From an uncultured Dokdonia sp. (GTDB lineage: Bacteria; Bacteroidota; Bacteroidia; Flavobacteriales; Flavobacteriaceae), in contig NZ_CANLOB010000005.1 in assembly GCF_947492815.1 (NCBI RefSeq), positions 1-64,000 of the forward strand: DNA of 64,000 nucleotides. The letters are read 5' to 3'. A program made the translations under genes and the position numbers. This document shows, one piece after another, positions 46,465 through 56,600 of this stretch (position 1 is the stretch's first letter; the number at the start of each line of letters is the position of its first letter). Below the pieces are notes generated by a model, which did no database searches, had not been told where the DNA came from, and saw only the letters and a list, made by a program, of their open reading frames with translations.

Positions 46465-46503
46465 ATTAACCTCTAATTCTACATTACAAAATGATAATGC
46501 AAA

Positions 46504-46648
46504 ATAGAGTAATGTTCTATTGATAGAGTGTTATTCTATTTATGGTATTACGAAAAGGGATCACATTATGTTTGTCTCTTCGAGCGTAGTCGAGGAGTTT
46601 TAGGTATGTATTTTTGCGAGCTCTCGACTGCGCTCGAGATGACAAGTT
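46504..46648. repeat. Intergenic repeat, CTCGAG/TCGAGCG hairpin family, copy 2
   Basis: Homologous along its length to 38837-38980. Confidence 0.75.
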
Positions 46649-46710
46649 GAGATTCCCTCCCCTATCTGACGACAGGCAGGTTCCCGGGAATGAAGAGAAT
46701 ATAAAATCAA

Positions 46711-46740
46711 AAAAGACCGAACTTGCGTTCAGTCTTTTTG
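46711..46740 (-). terminator. Terminator of surface protein 3 (GACCGAAC stem)
   Basis: Stem AAAAGACCGAAC/GTTCAGTCTTTT with one mismatch; same stem as 35170-35200. Confidence 0.8.
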
Positions 46741-46741
46741 G

Positions 46742-46781
46742 TAAAATGGTATAGTGATCCCCCAATCCATATTCCATTTTA
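46742..46781 (-). other. 3' hairpin with conserved loop, copy D
   Basis: Stem TAAAATGG/CCATTTTA, loop GATTGGGGGATCA; 34 bp after the stop of surface protein 3 and directly before its terminator. Confidence 0.7.
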
Positions 46782-46814
46782 TTCTACGTTTCCTTATACT
46801 TTAGGAGTATATCA

Positions 46815-49800
46815 TTATCGTAAAATCAATTTTTTAGTAACCGTATTTTCTTGCGATGTGATTTGTATAAAATACATTCCTCTGGCAAGCGCACTTAAGT
46901 CCATTGTTTGTGATTGATTGAAGCTACTTAGATCAATAGTTCTAACGATTTTTCCATTTACATCTGTAATGACTGCATTTTCTAGTATTGAAGATCCAGC
47001 ATATGCGAGTGTCACTTGACCCTGTGATGGGTTAGGGTAGAGGGTAATTCCGCTTTCGCGAAAGCTTTCTTCGTCTGTACTCAATATCTCACTCTCTTGG
47101 AAAACCATCGTAAATCTGTCTGTGTATAGACCCTTTTGAGCTGTAAAGGTATAGGGTTGTTCGTTTAGGTTAACAATGGTATCCAACACATGATCAATGA
47201 TAAAAACGGTTGCATTTTCTATGGCGATTCCTTCAAGGTTGCCGATGCTTATGGTGTACGGGCTTATTTCTTCAATAGAGGTGGAAAAGCCAAGCGCAAT
47301 TTCCATTTCAGCATCAAAAGTTTCTCTTGACTGAATACCCAATAGTTCTCCAGAATCTAGGGTTGTAAATAGAGATAAGAAGGTCCCCACTCGCGGACTA
47401 TCATAGCCTTTGTCAATCGCAGGAGTAGCATTAGATGTAAACCCAATACCTGTTTGAGCAATGGCTTCGTCAAAAGCGGTTGTAGTCAAATTGAGCCATA
47501 GTTTATCAATATCTGTACTGGTATCACTACTTCTAAAGCCATCATTATTTCCAGTCACACGGATGCTATTGGTAAATACTACAGGTGTTCCAGCGACCAT
47601 TTCTGCTTGATCTGCTTTGATACCAAATCCTTGTCCAGAAGCCATAAACTGACTAGGCGGTGTTCCTCCATTTACGGCAGCAATACCCATTATGGCATTA
47701 CGTATCGAAATATCATTCATAGAGAAGTTACTGGTTCCAAAACCAGGAAGCTCTGATGTAGGATTGGTGATATGATCCCAATAGTACACTTCGTTTATCG
47801 CATCATTAGCATTAATAAATGCTGTGACATCTATCGCCGAAGCATATGGATTTCCTAATAGATTATAGTTGTTGGTAGTCGCAGGGCCATTGTAATTAAT
47901 CGGCACCGATATGGTTCCTGAGTTTAAGGTTCCCGGATTCATGACATCTTGTGTGTAGGTAAGGGTATAGGCACCATCTCCTACATTGGGTTCTGGTTGT
48001 GGGAATATGAGTTGTCCGATACCTGCACTTGGTAAAGCAGTACTTCCAGTGACAGGTAATAAATAATCATTGTTATCATCAAGGAAGTTTTCTGAAAACT
48101 CAAATTCTGGGAACTCCACAAAGTCAATTGTAAAAGGTACAAAGTTACTAGGGATGATACTAAAAACGGCTCTAGAATTTCCATAGACTCGATCTCTAGC
48201 TTCGGCAGTAACTGGACTACTCATGGCTACAAAATTACGATCGTCTATGATTGGGGTTGTTTTCGCGACAGCGATACTTCCATTATTGATAGTCACAGCA
48301 TCTTCTTCTACCTGTACGATGCTTCCTGCGTTAGCTACATTTATGGCACCGTTAGTATTAACAGTGATATCTCCTTGGGTTTGCACATACGTGTTGTCTG
48401 CTACGGTAAGCGTAGCAAGCGCAGTATCACCTTGTACTTCTAGGGTGTTTACATCAAGATTTCCATTTGTGGCGGTGTTATAATCGCCGGCAATGATGGC
48501 CATATCATTTTGTCCGGGTACATCTGGAGACCACATAGAACCGTCCCATGTCGTCATAATACTAGGACAAATAATGGCATGAAAATCGTTATAATTAGCA
48601 CTATTGGTATAAGTATCTAATGCATCACAAGGGACTGTGAGCGTAAGATCTGAGCGATTAGGAGTGGTGAATTGTGCAAAACTATTAGACTCTATTGTAG
48701 GAGGAGTAGCACCTAAAAAGGTCACACTATGCTCACCCGTACCAGGAGAAGAGGGTGCTGCAAATCCAAAAGCACTAGCACCTATACTTGTTACATTATT
48801 TCCAATAGTAACACTTGTTAATTGATTAAAACCAAAAGCTCGCTCGCTTAGAGTTGTTACATTATTAGGAATGGTTACCGCAGTTAAGCCACAACTACCA
48901 AAAGCTGCTATTCCTATAGTTTCTACACTGCTAGGAATGGTAACTGCTGTTAATAAAGCTTCGCCTTGAGCAGCTCCTTGCCCCTCAAAAGTTTCTCGTT
49001 CTATACTAGTAATCTGGCTGGGTTCTTCAAAGTGAACACTGCTTAATCTATTAAATCGAAAAGCATTACGTGCTAAAACAGTTACACTGTTAGGTATATC
49101 AATACTCTCGAGTAAATTACGTTCAAAAGCAGAGTTTCCTATGCTAGTAACACTATCTGGAATGGTAACTTCTGTTAATGAATTAGTTTGAAAAACACGA
49201 TCCCCTATAGTCGTTATGCTATTAGGAATGGTAACCTCTGTTAGACCTTTACCAAAAAAGGTAAAATCATCTCCTCCAATAGCACCTATACTGGTTACAC
49301 TATAGTCAATAGCATTGTTTGTTACTGTTGATGGAATGTTCACTACAGTACCTCCTGCCACATCATAATCTATAGCACTTACTGTAGATGGTGAGGTTTC
49401 TATATAGGTTATAAAATCAACCGTAAACATAGTTGCTTCTCTTTCTATAATTAAAGTAAAACTCCCTAAGTCCCAGCCTGCGCTTTCGTAGGCCTCTGTT
49501 GTGCCTATTGGAACTGTTATTTCAATAATTGTTGCTGATAAGGTAAAGTAATTATCATATGTGGGTATGTTGTCTGGTATAAATGAGTTTACCAAAGTTA
49601 AATTAGGGTTATTAGCAAAAGCAAATCCTCCAATACTCGTTACACTTCTCGGAATCGTAATTTCTGTTAAGTTATTATCAAAAAAAGCTGCTTGCTCAAT
49701 ACTAATTACACCATCAGGAATCGTTACCTCTGTTAGGCCGTTAAGTTCAAAAGCAGCTGCACCTATGCTTGTTACATTATAATTAACTCCATTATTTGCT

Positions 49801-51749
49801 ACAGTAGCAGGAATCGTAACAACAGTCCCTCCTGCATCATTGTAATCAAATACTTTTACCGTAGAGGCACTGGTTGTTTCGTAGGTTATATTGTTTATTG
49901 TAAATCTTCCTCCAAGTGTTTTAAACCCTGTCCAACCTGCATTTAAATAAGCTTCTCTTGTTCCAACAGGTACTTCTACGGTAATATTTTGTCGTATGTC
50001 TCCACCTGCTTCATCCGAAAAAATAGTAGTGTTATAAGTAGGGATATTTTCTTCAACATGTAAAGTTAATGTATCAACAAGCGGATTATTTGCAAAAGCA
50101 CGATTTCCAATATTGGTAAGACTATTTCCTAAACTAATTTCTCTTAATGAATTATTTAAAAAAGCATCTTCGCCTATACTCATTACACTATCGGGTATTG
50201 TAAGAAAAAATATTCTATTATCTTCAAAAGCCCTTGAACCAATACTGGTTACACTGCTTCCAAGAGTGATATTTTCTAGTGAATTACCAAAAAAAGCTCC
50301 ATCACCTATAGTCTCTACACTATCAGGGATCACAACTTCTAGTAAATCATTATTTACAAATGCGCTAGCTCCTATAGTAGTTATCGTATTTGGAATACTA
50401 ACAGTTTCTAAGGATGAATTATTACCAAAAGTACTAGCTTCTATACTTGTAATACTGTTCGGAATGATAACGCTTGTTATTGAATTAAGAAAAAAAGCTC
50501 TTTCTCCAATACTCGTAAGGCTATTAGGTAGGGTAATACTATTAATAAAATTACCTTCAAAAGCACGAGCACCTATACTTGTTACACTATTGGGTATCAC
50601 AACCCCTTCTATTATAGCACTATTAAAAAAAGCAGCTTCTCCAATACTAGTTACCATCAAACTGGTACCATTATTCGTTACGCTTGATAGAATATTGATA
50701 CTTCCTTGGTTACCATTATTATTATATGCAATAGCACTTGCTGTAGTTGGAGAAGTTGGGGTGTAGGTTATATCATTAATAGTAACTGTTTGTTCTACAA
50801 TAGTAAATTCATCCCAGCCAGCATTTTCGTACGCATTTATAGTTCCGTTAGGTACTATTAAAGTAACATTTTCTGGAAAAGCAACATGACTAATGTACGT
50901 AGGAATATTTGATGCAATATTTGATCTTATTGTGACAAGGGATGTATTGCTAGAAAAAGCTTGTGGGCCAATGCTAGCTGAACTGGTAAGGATATTGATA
51001 TTTATTAATTCGTGCCCTGCAAAAGCGCGCGCTCCTATGCTACTTACGTTGTCGGGAATAATGAGCTCGGTTAAATTACCAAATTCAAAAGCTTCTTCAC
51101 CTATATTAACAACACTACTTGGAATCGTAAGGCTTGTTATTTTACTATTCGCAAAAACTCTTTGTCCTATACTCGTTAAACTACTAGGGCTTTCAAAAGT
51201 AACTGCATCTACCCCTCTAGAAACACCAATACCTCCTGAAAAAGCGCTTTCCCCTATACTTGTTACGCTATTTCCTATTGTAAGACTTATATTTGTGCTA
51301 CTAGAAAAAGCCCCAGAAAAAGCACCTGAAGCTATAGTCTCTACGCTATTAGGGATTATAAGAGTGCCCATTAAACTATTAGCAGCAAAAGCAGCCTCTC
51401 CAATACTAATTAAACTGTCTGGTAATGTAAGGCTTGTTAATCCACAAAGTCGAAAAGCTATAGCTTCAATAGTCGTTACCGTATTTGGAATACTAACACT
51501 ATCTAATTGGATTTGGTCAAAAGCTGCTGCCCCTATAGTAGTTACTCTATAATTAGTACCATCATTTATTACAGTAGGAGGAATAATAATGTTACTTGTG
51601 CTAGTTGCTCGACCAGTGACTTTTACTGTAAATGGAAAAACAGTCGATGTTACTTCGTAATTTAAATCGTCTCTAGTAAAGGTGTCTTGTGCTTGTAAAG
51701 CATTTGTGATACTAGTAATGCAAATAATAATAAGTAGTATTTTTTTCAT
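46815..51749 (-). CDS. Type IX-secreted surface protein 3 (BspA-type leucine-rich repeats, 1644 aa)
   Basis: Signal peptide (LLIIICITSITNALQAQ), then about 1000 residues of BspA/LRR_5 leucine-rich repeats with the 23-residue rhythm NSVTSIGARAFEGNFI and LTEVTIPDSV. The repeats fall into blocks that each open with an ITYxxTSPSTVSAIDY-like strand pair. BspA-type repeats are known from surface proteins that bind fibronectin, fibrinogen or other bacteria. A short block with TVADNTYVQTQGDITVN leads into the ~500-residue shared region from about residue 1146 and the type A sorting domain (LYPNPSQGQVTL, KKLILR). The palindrome at 47052-47065 encodes SFRES before that domain. Confidence 0.87.
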   Translation of the reverse strand: MKKILLIIICITSITNALQAQDTFTRDDLNYEVTSTVFPFTVKVTGRATSTSNIIIPPTVINDGTNYRVTTIGAAAFDQIQLDSVSIPNTVTTIEAIAFRLCGLTSLTLPDSLISIGEAAFAANSLMGTLIIPNSVETIASGAFSGAFSSSTNISLTIGNSVTSIGESAFSGGIGVSRGVDAVTFESPSSLTSIGQRVFANSKITSLTIPSSVVNIGEEAFEFGNLTELIIPDNVSSIGARAFAGHELININILTSSASIGPQAFSSNTSLVTIRSNIASNIPTYISHVAFPENVTLIVPNGTINAYENAGWDEFTIVEQTVTINDITYTPTSPTTASAIAYNNNGNQGSINILSSVTNNGTSLMVTSIGEAAFFNSAIIEGVVIPNSVTSIGARAFEGNFINSITLPNSLTSIGERAFFLNSITSVIIPNSITSIEASTFGNNSSLETVSIPNTITTIGASAFVNNDLLEVVIPDSVETIGDGAFFGNSLENITLGSSVTSIGSRAFEDNRIFFLTIPDSVMSIGEDAFLNNSLREISLGNSLTNIGNRAFANNPLVDTLTLHVEENIPTYNTTIFSDEAGGDIRQNITVEVPVGTREAYLNAGWTGFKTLGGRFTINNITYETTSASTVKVFDYNDAGGTVVTIPATVANNGVNYNVTSIGAAAFELNGLTEVTIPDGVISIEQAAFFDNNLTEITIPRSVTSIGGFAFANNPNLTLVNSFIPDNIPTYDNYFTLSATIIEITVPIGTTEAYESAGWDLGSFTLIIEREATMFTVDFITYIETSPSTVSAIDYDVAGGTVVNIPSTVTNNAIDYSVTSIGAIGGDDFTFFGKGLTEVTIPNSITTIGDRVFQTNSLTEVTIPDSVTSIGNSAFERNLLESIDIPNSVTVLARNAFRFNRLSSVHFEEPSQITSIERETFEGQGAAQGEALLTAVTIPSSVETIGIAAFGSCGLTAVTIPNNVTTLSERAFGFNQLTSVTIGNNVTSIGASAFGFAAPSSPGTGEHSVTFLGATPPTIESNSFAQFTTPNRSDLTLTVPCDALDTYTNSANYNDFHAIICPSIMTTWDGSMWSPDVPGQNDMAIIAGDYNTATNGNLDVNTLEVQGDTALATLTVADNTYVQTQGDITVNTNGAINVANAGSIVQVEEDAVTINNGSIAVAKTTPIIDDRNFVAMSSPVTAEARDRVYGNSRAVFSIIPSNFVPFTIDFVEFPEFEFSENFLDDNNDYLLPVTGSTALPSAGIGQLIFPQPEPNVGDGAYTLTYTQDVMNPGTLNSGTISVPINYNGPATTNNYNLLGNPYASAIDVTAFINANDAINEVYYWDHITNPTSELPGFGTSNFSMNDISIRNAIMGIAAVNGGTPPSQFMASGQGFGIKADQAEMVAGTPVVFTNSIRVTGNNDGFRSSDTSTDIDKLWLNLTTTAFDEAIAQTGIGFTSNATPAIDKGYDSPRVGTFLSLFTTLDSGELLGIQSRETFDAEMEIALGFSTSIEEISPYTISIGNLEGIAIENATVFIIDHVLDTIVNLNEQPYTFTAQKGLYTDRFTMVFQESEILSTDEESFRESGITLYPNPSQGQVTLAYAGSSILENAVITDVNGKIVRTIDLSSFNQSQTMDLSALARGMYFIQITSQENTVTKKLILR
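47052..47065. repeat. GCTTTCGCGAAAGC palindrome, exact copy 10
   Basis: Read as S-F-R-E-S before the sorting domain of surface protein 3. Confidence 0.9.
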
Positions 51750-51775
51750 AACAATAGGGATGCTAGTTTAGGATG

Positions 51776-51842
51776 TAAAAGTAGGCGTAAGAGTTTTCTT
51801 TACCTATACGTACCTCCTGCAAAAATTACGTAGGGGTACGTA
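51776..51842 (-). promoter_or_regulatory. Triple-TACGTA promoter of surface protein 3
   Basis: TACGTA at 51807-51812, 51827-51832 and 51837-51842; -7 box TACTTTTA at 51776-51783. Leader and promoter are almost identical to those of surface protein 2. Confidence 0.85.
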
Positions 51843-51890
51843 GTCCTTGAAACTGAAAATGAAATCGAAATCGAAGTTGAAAAGGTAATT

Positions 51891-52606
51891 GAGTGATTTT
51901 CGCTTTACGCGAAAATAGCGTTGTACTGAGCCTGTCGAAGTGTACCGAAATGACCGGTTACGAAATTGAAGTTGAATACAGCAACTTAATACGTCCTTCT
52001 GAATTCATTTCAGAATCTCATCACACTAATTGTTAGGCTCATGAGATCTTGAAACAAGTTCAAGATGACGCTGGAAGTTTAAAGTTATTTGGTGTTAGAT
52101 GTGTAGTATGATTACTAAAATATATAATGTAAGGTGGTTGAGTGATTTTCGCTTTACGCGAAAATAGCGTTGTACTGAGCCTGTCGAAGTGTATCGAAAT
52201 GATTGATTACGAAATTGAAATTGAATTTGAAATCGAACTTGAAATTGAAAAAAGAAAAGGTGACTGAGTGATTCTGACGGAGTCAGAATTGTATCGAAGT
52301 TACCATGATGAAAAATGAAGTTGAAATTGAAGTTGAAAAAAGAAAAGAAAATAGATTTAAAAAAGCTATCTAAAAGCAACTTAATACGTCATTCTGAATT
52401 CATTTCAGAATCTCATCACACTAATTGTTAGGCTCATGAGATCTTGAAACAAGTTCAAGATGACGCTAGAAGTTTAAAGTTATTTGGTGTTAGATGTGTA
52501 GTATGATTACTAAAATATAAATGTAAGGTGGTTGAGTGATTTTCGCTTTACGCGAAAATAGCGTTGTACTGAGCCTGTCGAAGTGTACCGAAATGACCGG
52601 TTGCGA
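51891..52606. repeat. Direct duplication block of intergenic elements
   Basis: A segment at 51984-52210 is repeated at 52379-52605 (offset about 395 bp, only a few differences). Each carries a TAATACGTC...GATGACG element (51987-52070 and 52382-52465). Each also has an 80-bp unit with TTTTCGCTTTACGCGAAAA and ACTGAGCCTGTCGAAGTGT. That 80-bp unit occurs a third time at 51891-51970. Between them lie GAAATTGAA-type low-complexity stretches. No gene is present in 51750-53047. Confidence 0.85.
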
Positions 52607-52630
52607 AAAAGAAAATTGAAAAAAGCAACT

Positions 52631-52702
52631 TAATACGTCATTCTGAATTCATTTCAGAATCTCATCACGCTAATGAGAAACTGAAACAAGTTCAGTTTGA
52701 CG
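52631..52702. repeat. Short intergenic inverted-repeat element
   Basis: A shorter member of the TAATACGTCATT family, with inner arms CTGAATTC/GTTCAG and a terminal TGACG. Confidence 0.7.
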
Positions 52703-52829
52703 AAATTCCCTCCTAAGAAGGCGATGTGCTGAGCTTGTCGAAGTAAGGGCTAGGTAGGTGTGAATTTTGAGTTTTTCTCCAGAAATGAGAACCATAGGTT
52801 ACGCCTGAATTCTACATTGCAAAATAAAA

Positions 52830-52970
52830 ATAGAGTACTACGCTATCGTTAGAGTGCTATTCTATTTCTGGTTTAATGGAAAGGTATCACCATGTATGTC
52901 TCTTCGAGTGCAGTCGAGAAGTTTTTAAGGTATAGTTACACGAGCTCTCGACTGCGCTCGAGGTGACATA
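52830..52970. repeat. Intergenic repeat, CTCGAG/TCGAGCG hairpin family, copy 3
   Basis: Homologous to 38837-38980 and 46504-46648; lies about 80 bp past the response regulator stop and may end the operon. Confidence 0.75.
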
Positions 52971-53047
52971 ATCAGAAGAAAGAGTAAAGAGAAAAAAATA
53001 TATTTACCCTTGATTCCTCTGCTCTTTGCTCTATTTTCTTTGTTATT

Positions 53048-53695
53048 TTAGATAGAGAGTATCAATTCTTGATGTTCTTGGGTCCAGACAGAAAGAGAGT
53101 CTAAGCCAGTAGGTAATTCTAGTTTTGCAATGATATTAGCACGATGTTTTTGTACCGTACGTACAGAAATGCTGAGTAATTCTGCAATTTCTTTAGAGTT
53201 CTTATTTTGAGCAATAAGTCGTAAGATGGTACGTTCTGAGGGAGATAGAAGTTTGACTTTTTGTAGTTGAGGACTGATTTCTCCTTCAAAAACAGCATCA
53301 AATGTCGCACTGAAATAGGTGTTTCCTGCTGCTACTTCTTGAATGCATTTGTCTATCTCCATAAAAGGTTCGTCTTTTATGATGTATCCAGCAATGTTTA
53401 ATTTTTTAGCTTTTAAAACAAAGCCTTTTTCTTTGTGGGAGGTTAAAATAATAAAACGTGTAGTAACGCTTAATGCTTGACATTTTTTAATGACTTCAAA
53501 CCCTGTTAATAAGGGCATCTCAATATCGAGTAATGCGACATGGGGTTGTTCTTCTTTTATATAATCTAATGCGAGCGCGCCATTTTCTACGGCTACTATA
53601 TGTGAATATCCGTGGGTATGTAGTGCGTTTTTAAGCCCTTCCAATAGTAATGGGTGATCATCTGCTATGAGTAGGTGTATGTCATTTTTTTGCAT
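53048..53695 (-). CDS. NarL/LuxR-type response regulator
   Basis: 215 residues. Receiver domain (1-120) with acidic pair D12-D13 (LIADDHPLLLEGL), phospho-acceptor D57 (VALLDIEMP), Thr in FIILTSHKEKG and a Lys switch residue. C-terminal LuxR/GerE helix-turn-helix (150-210; LSPSERTILRLIAQNKNSKEIAE, VRTVQKHRANIIAKLEL). Its start overlaps the end of the kinase gene by 14 bp, so the two form a cognate pair. It is the nearest DNA-binding protein to the three TACGTA promoters and is my candidate for the factor that binds them (inference). It is followed by 1.3 kb of intergenic repeats. Confidence 0.92.
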   Translation of the reverse strand: MQKNDIHLLIADDHPLLLEGLKNALHTHGYSHIVAVENGALALDYIKEEQPHVALLDIEMPLLTGFEVIKKCQALSVTTRFIILTSHKEKGFVLKAKKLNIAGYIIKDEPFMEIDKCIQEVAAGNTYFSATFDAVFEGEISPQLQKVKLLSPSERTILRLIAQNKNSKEIAELLSISVRTVQKHRANIIAKLELPTGLDSLSVWTQEHQELILSI

Positions 53696-56600
53696 AACTA
53701 TGGGGGATTTGTGCCGTGGTTACTGTTCCTGATGTTTGACTACTTTCTATGGTTACTATTCCTGCTAATATACGAATACGTTCTTCCATGGTTTTTAATC
53801 CTAAACTATGGTTCTTTTGTTTTTCAGATACCTTAAAACCTTTTCCGTTGTCTTTTATGGTGATTTGTATCGTGTTTTTTTCTTTTTGAACCGTTACTGA
53901 GAATGCTTTCGCGAAAGCGTGTTTTATAATATTAGATACATTTTCTTGAACAAACCGGTAAATGTGTAGTGCTTCATTTTCGTCAAAAAGATCATCAATA
54001 TCATCAATGTCTGCTGAGACAAAAAGGTCGGTTTGTTCATCTACGTCATAGAGTAACTGCTCAATACTACCGCTTAGCCCTAATTGTTTGATAATGGTAG
54101 GATACAATCCTCGAGAGATATGACGTATTTCTTCTAGGGCTTTATGGGTAAGCTCACTTATAGTTGTTTTTCCTTGTTTTTGAAGTTTTTGTTTGATTAA
54201 GGTGAGTTGCTGACCAACACTATCATGTAAATCTTTAGCAATGCGAGCGCGTTCTTCTTCTTGCGATTGCATTAAGTCTTGTGAAAAGCTTTCTTGTAGG
54301 CGTTTGCGAAGTTGTTGTTGTCTGAGCATCCAGAAAAGGATGCTAGATATGATTACTGTTATGATTAGGAAAAACCACCAGGTCTTATAAAAGAAATCTT
54401 TGGAGTATATGGGAAGTAGGAGGGAGTCTCCAATTTTCTTGCCTGAAAAGTCTAGTGCTTCAATTTCTAGAAGGTAGTTTCCAGCAGCAAGATTTGGAAA
54501 GCGTATGGATTGTGTATTTCCTATAGATACCCATTCTTTATCATCAAGGCGGTAGCGGTAGCGTTCGTTTCGTGTTACATCAGGTTGTGTCAAGGCAAAA
54601 CCAATTTCTAAGGCACGATTTTCTGATGGGAGTGTGATGGTTTTTGCTTTACCGCTTTGCTCTCCCAATGGTCGTGAATCTCGCAAGCTCGATTTCGCGA
54701 AAGCGAACTGATTATGTGATACGCTATATTTTTTATCTTGTGTATTATAGGTGCTGATACGTAAAGGAACGATTTGCGCTGTATTGATTTCTGGCTGAAG
54801 TTTTTCTGGATCAAAAAAGTTTAACCCTTGTATGGTACCTACCAAAAATCCATCTTCTGTCTTTAAAGCACTATATCTATTGGCTTCATTATTTGTAAAT
54901 CCGTCTTTTACAGAAAAGCGATGTATTTGTTTTGATGCTGGATTGAAGGATACAATGCCGTTAAAGGTGTTGATCCACCAATTGTCTTGATCGTCAAAAA
55001 GAATGGTTGCAATACCTGCCTGGAGGTCGTCTTCATATAGGGTTTTGAATTCTTTAGTCTCAAGATCAAACGTGGTGATGATGCCAGAACGTGACCCTTG
55101 GATATATCCATACTCAGGGTGATACTCTCCCATAAGAAGAAAAGGGTCGGGTAGCTGTGTCGGATCATTATATAATGCATGCTCTTTTGAGCTAAGATCA
55201 TAGGTGAGTACTCCTTTACTTGTACTTGCTATGATGTGATTATCTGCTTTACGCCACTCAAGATCATAAATCTCTAAGGAATCTGTAGCTACCAGAGGTG
55301 TGTGGGTTTTCTTATGTGTGTTAAACTCCATAAGATTGTACCCCTTGGTTCCATACACAATGGTTGAGTCTGTAGGGCGTACCATGCATATTACAGGGTA
55401 ATGTCTATAATACTGTATTTCTCGTGTTAAGGTGTCTACCTCAATAATTCCTCCAGCAGTATCATTACTCCATATCGTACTGCCTTCTATAAAAAAATTA
55501 CGAGAGGAGGATGGTTTTAAAACGTCTCCTTGTTCAAGAATGGTATAAGGTTTTATGGTGTTGTTACTGCTATTAAAAAGCTGCCATCCATCCTTTTCTG
55601 TAGCAATAAGGTGTTTTTTTTCTGAGAAAGGCGTTATGGCTCTTATCTCTTTGTCAGGGAGCAATGTCGTTACAATATCTGATGGGAATTTTATGTAGTG
55701 TAATGTATTGTTAGTTGTAAACCAAGCATCACGTTGTATGTCTTTGGATACGATTTCAAAACTACTAGCAGGGCCAAATTTTTTGTCTTCGTATACAGTG
55801 GTTAATCCTTTCGTTTTATGTAATGTTTGTATAGATAATTGATCATTATAGGATGAAATAATGGTATGTCCTCCTTTTGGGTCATTGTACGTTTTTAAAA
55901 TAGTACTAAGAATTTGATTTTCTGTAGCCGTTATAGGGATTAGCTCCATTGCTTTGGGATCTATGCGATATACTTGATGGTAATTGTATAAGAGTGCATA
56001 GTGTTGTCCATTTACTTGGAAATGTCCATCAATCCATTTTTTACGCAAAGCGAGTTCTCGTTCGTTTTCAAACCCTTTTGGGTCAATGGTTTTTACGACA
56101 TCTCCTTCCCAAGTAACAAAGGTGATAGGGAAGTTGTCATCACTAATAACAACGACATCTTCAAAAGGAATAAACTGTGTTTTTTTATCTATCTTAATAC
56201 GATTAACCTTTGTAGTAAATCGAAATGTTTCTTCTAATTTTAAATCAGGATGTATGATATTGACAATCACTTCAAGGTTATTTTGAGTAATGACATAGTT
56301 TTTGTCTTGATACTCAAAAACAGAGGAAATCTTTGTGTGTATGGGTAGGTGTATTTTTATAAATTTGGTAGTGATAGGATCAAAAAGATACAGTGAACTA
56401 TCTGTGACGATGTAAAATTGCCCATCCTTTCTTTTATAAATGTCAAAAATATTACTATCATCAGGTGTCGAGATGGTATGAAAAGAATTTCCGTTAAAGC
56501 GTTGTAAAATAGTTGGATTTGCGTTGGCTATAAGTTTGGAGCGAGCTGGATTAACACCACCGCCCAACCAAAGAAATCCATTTTGATCAAACTCGAGTGT

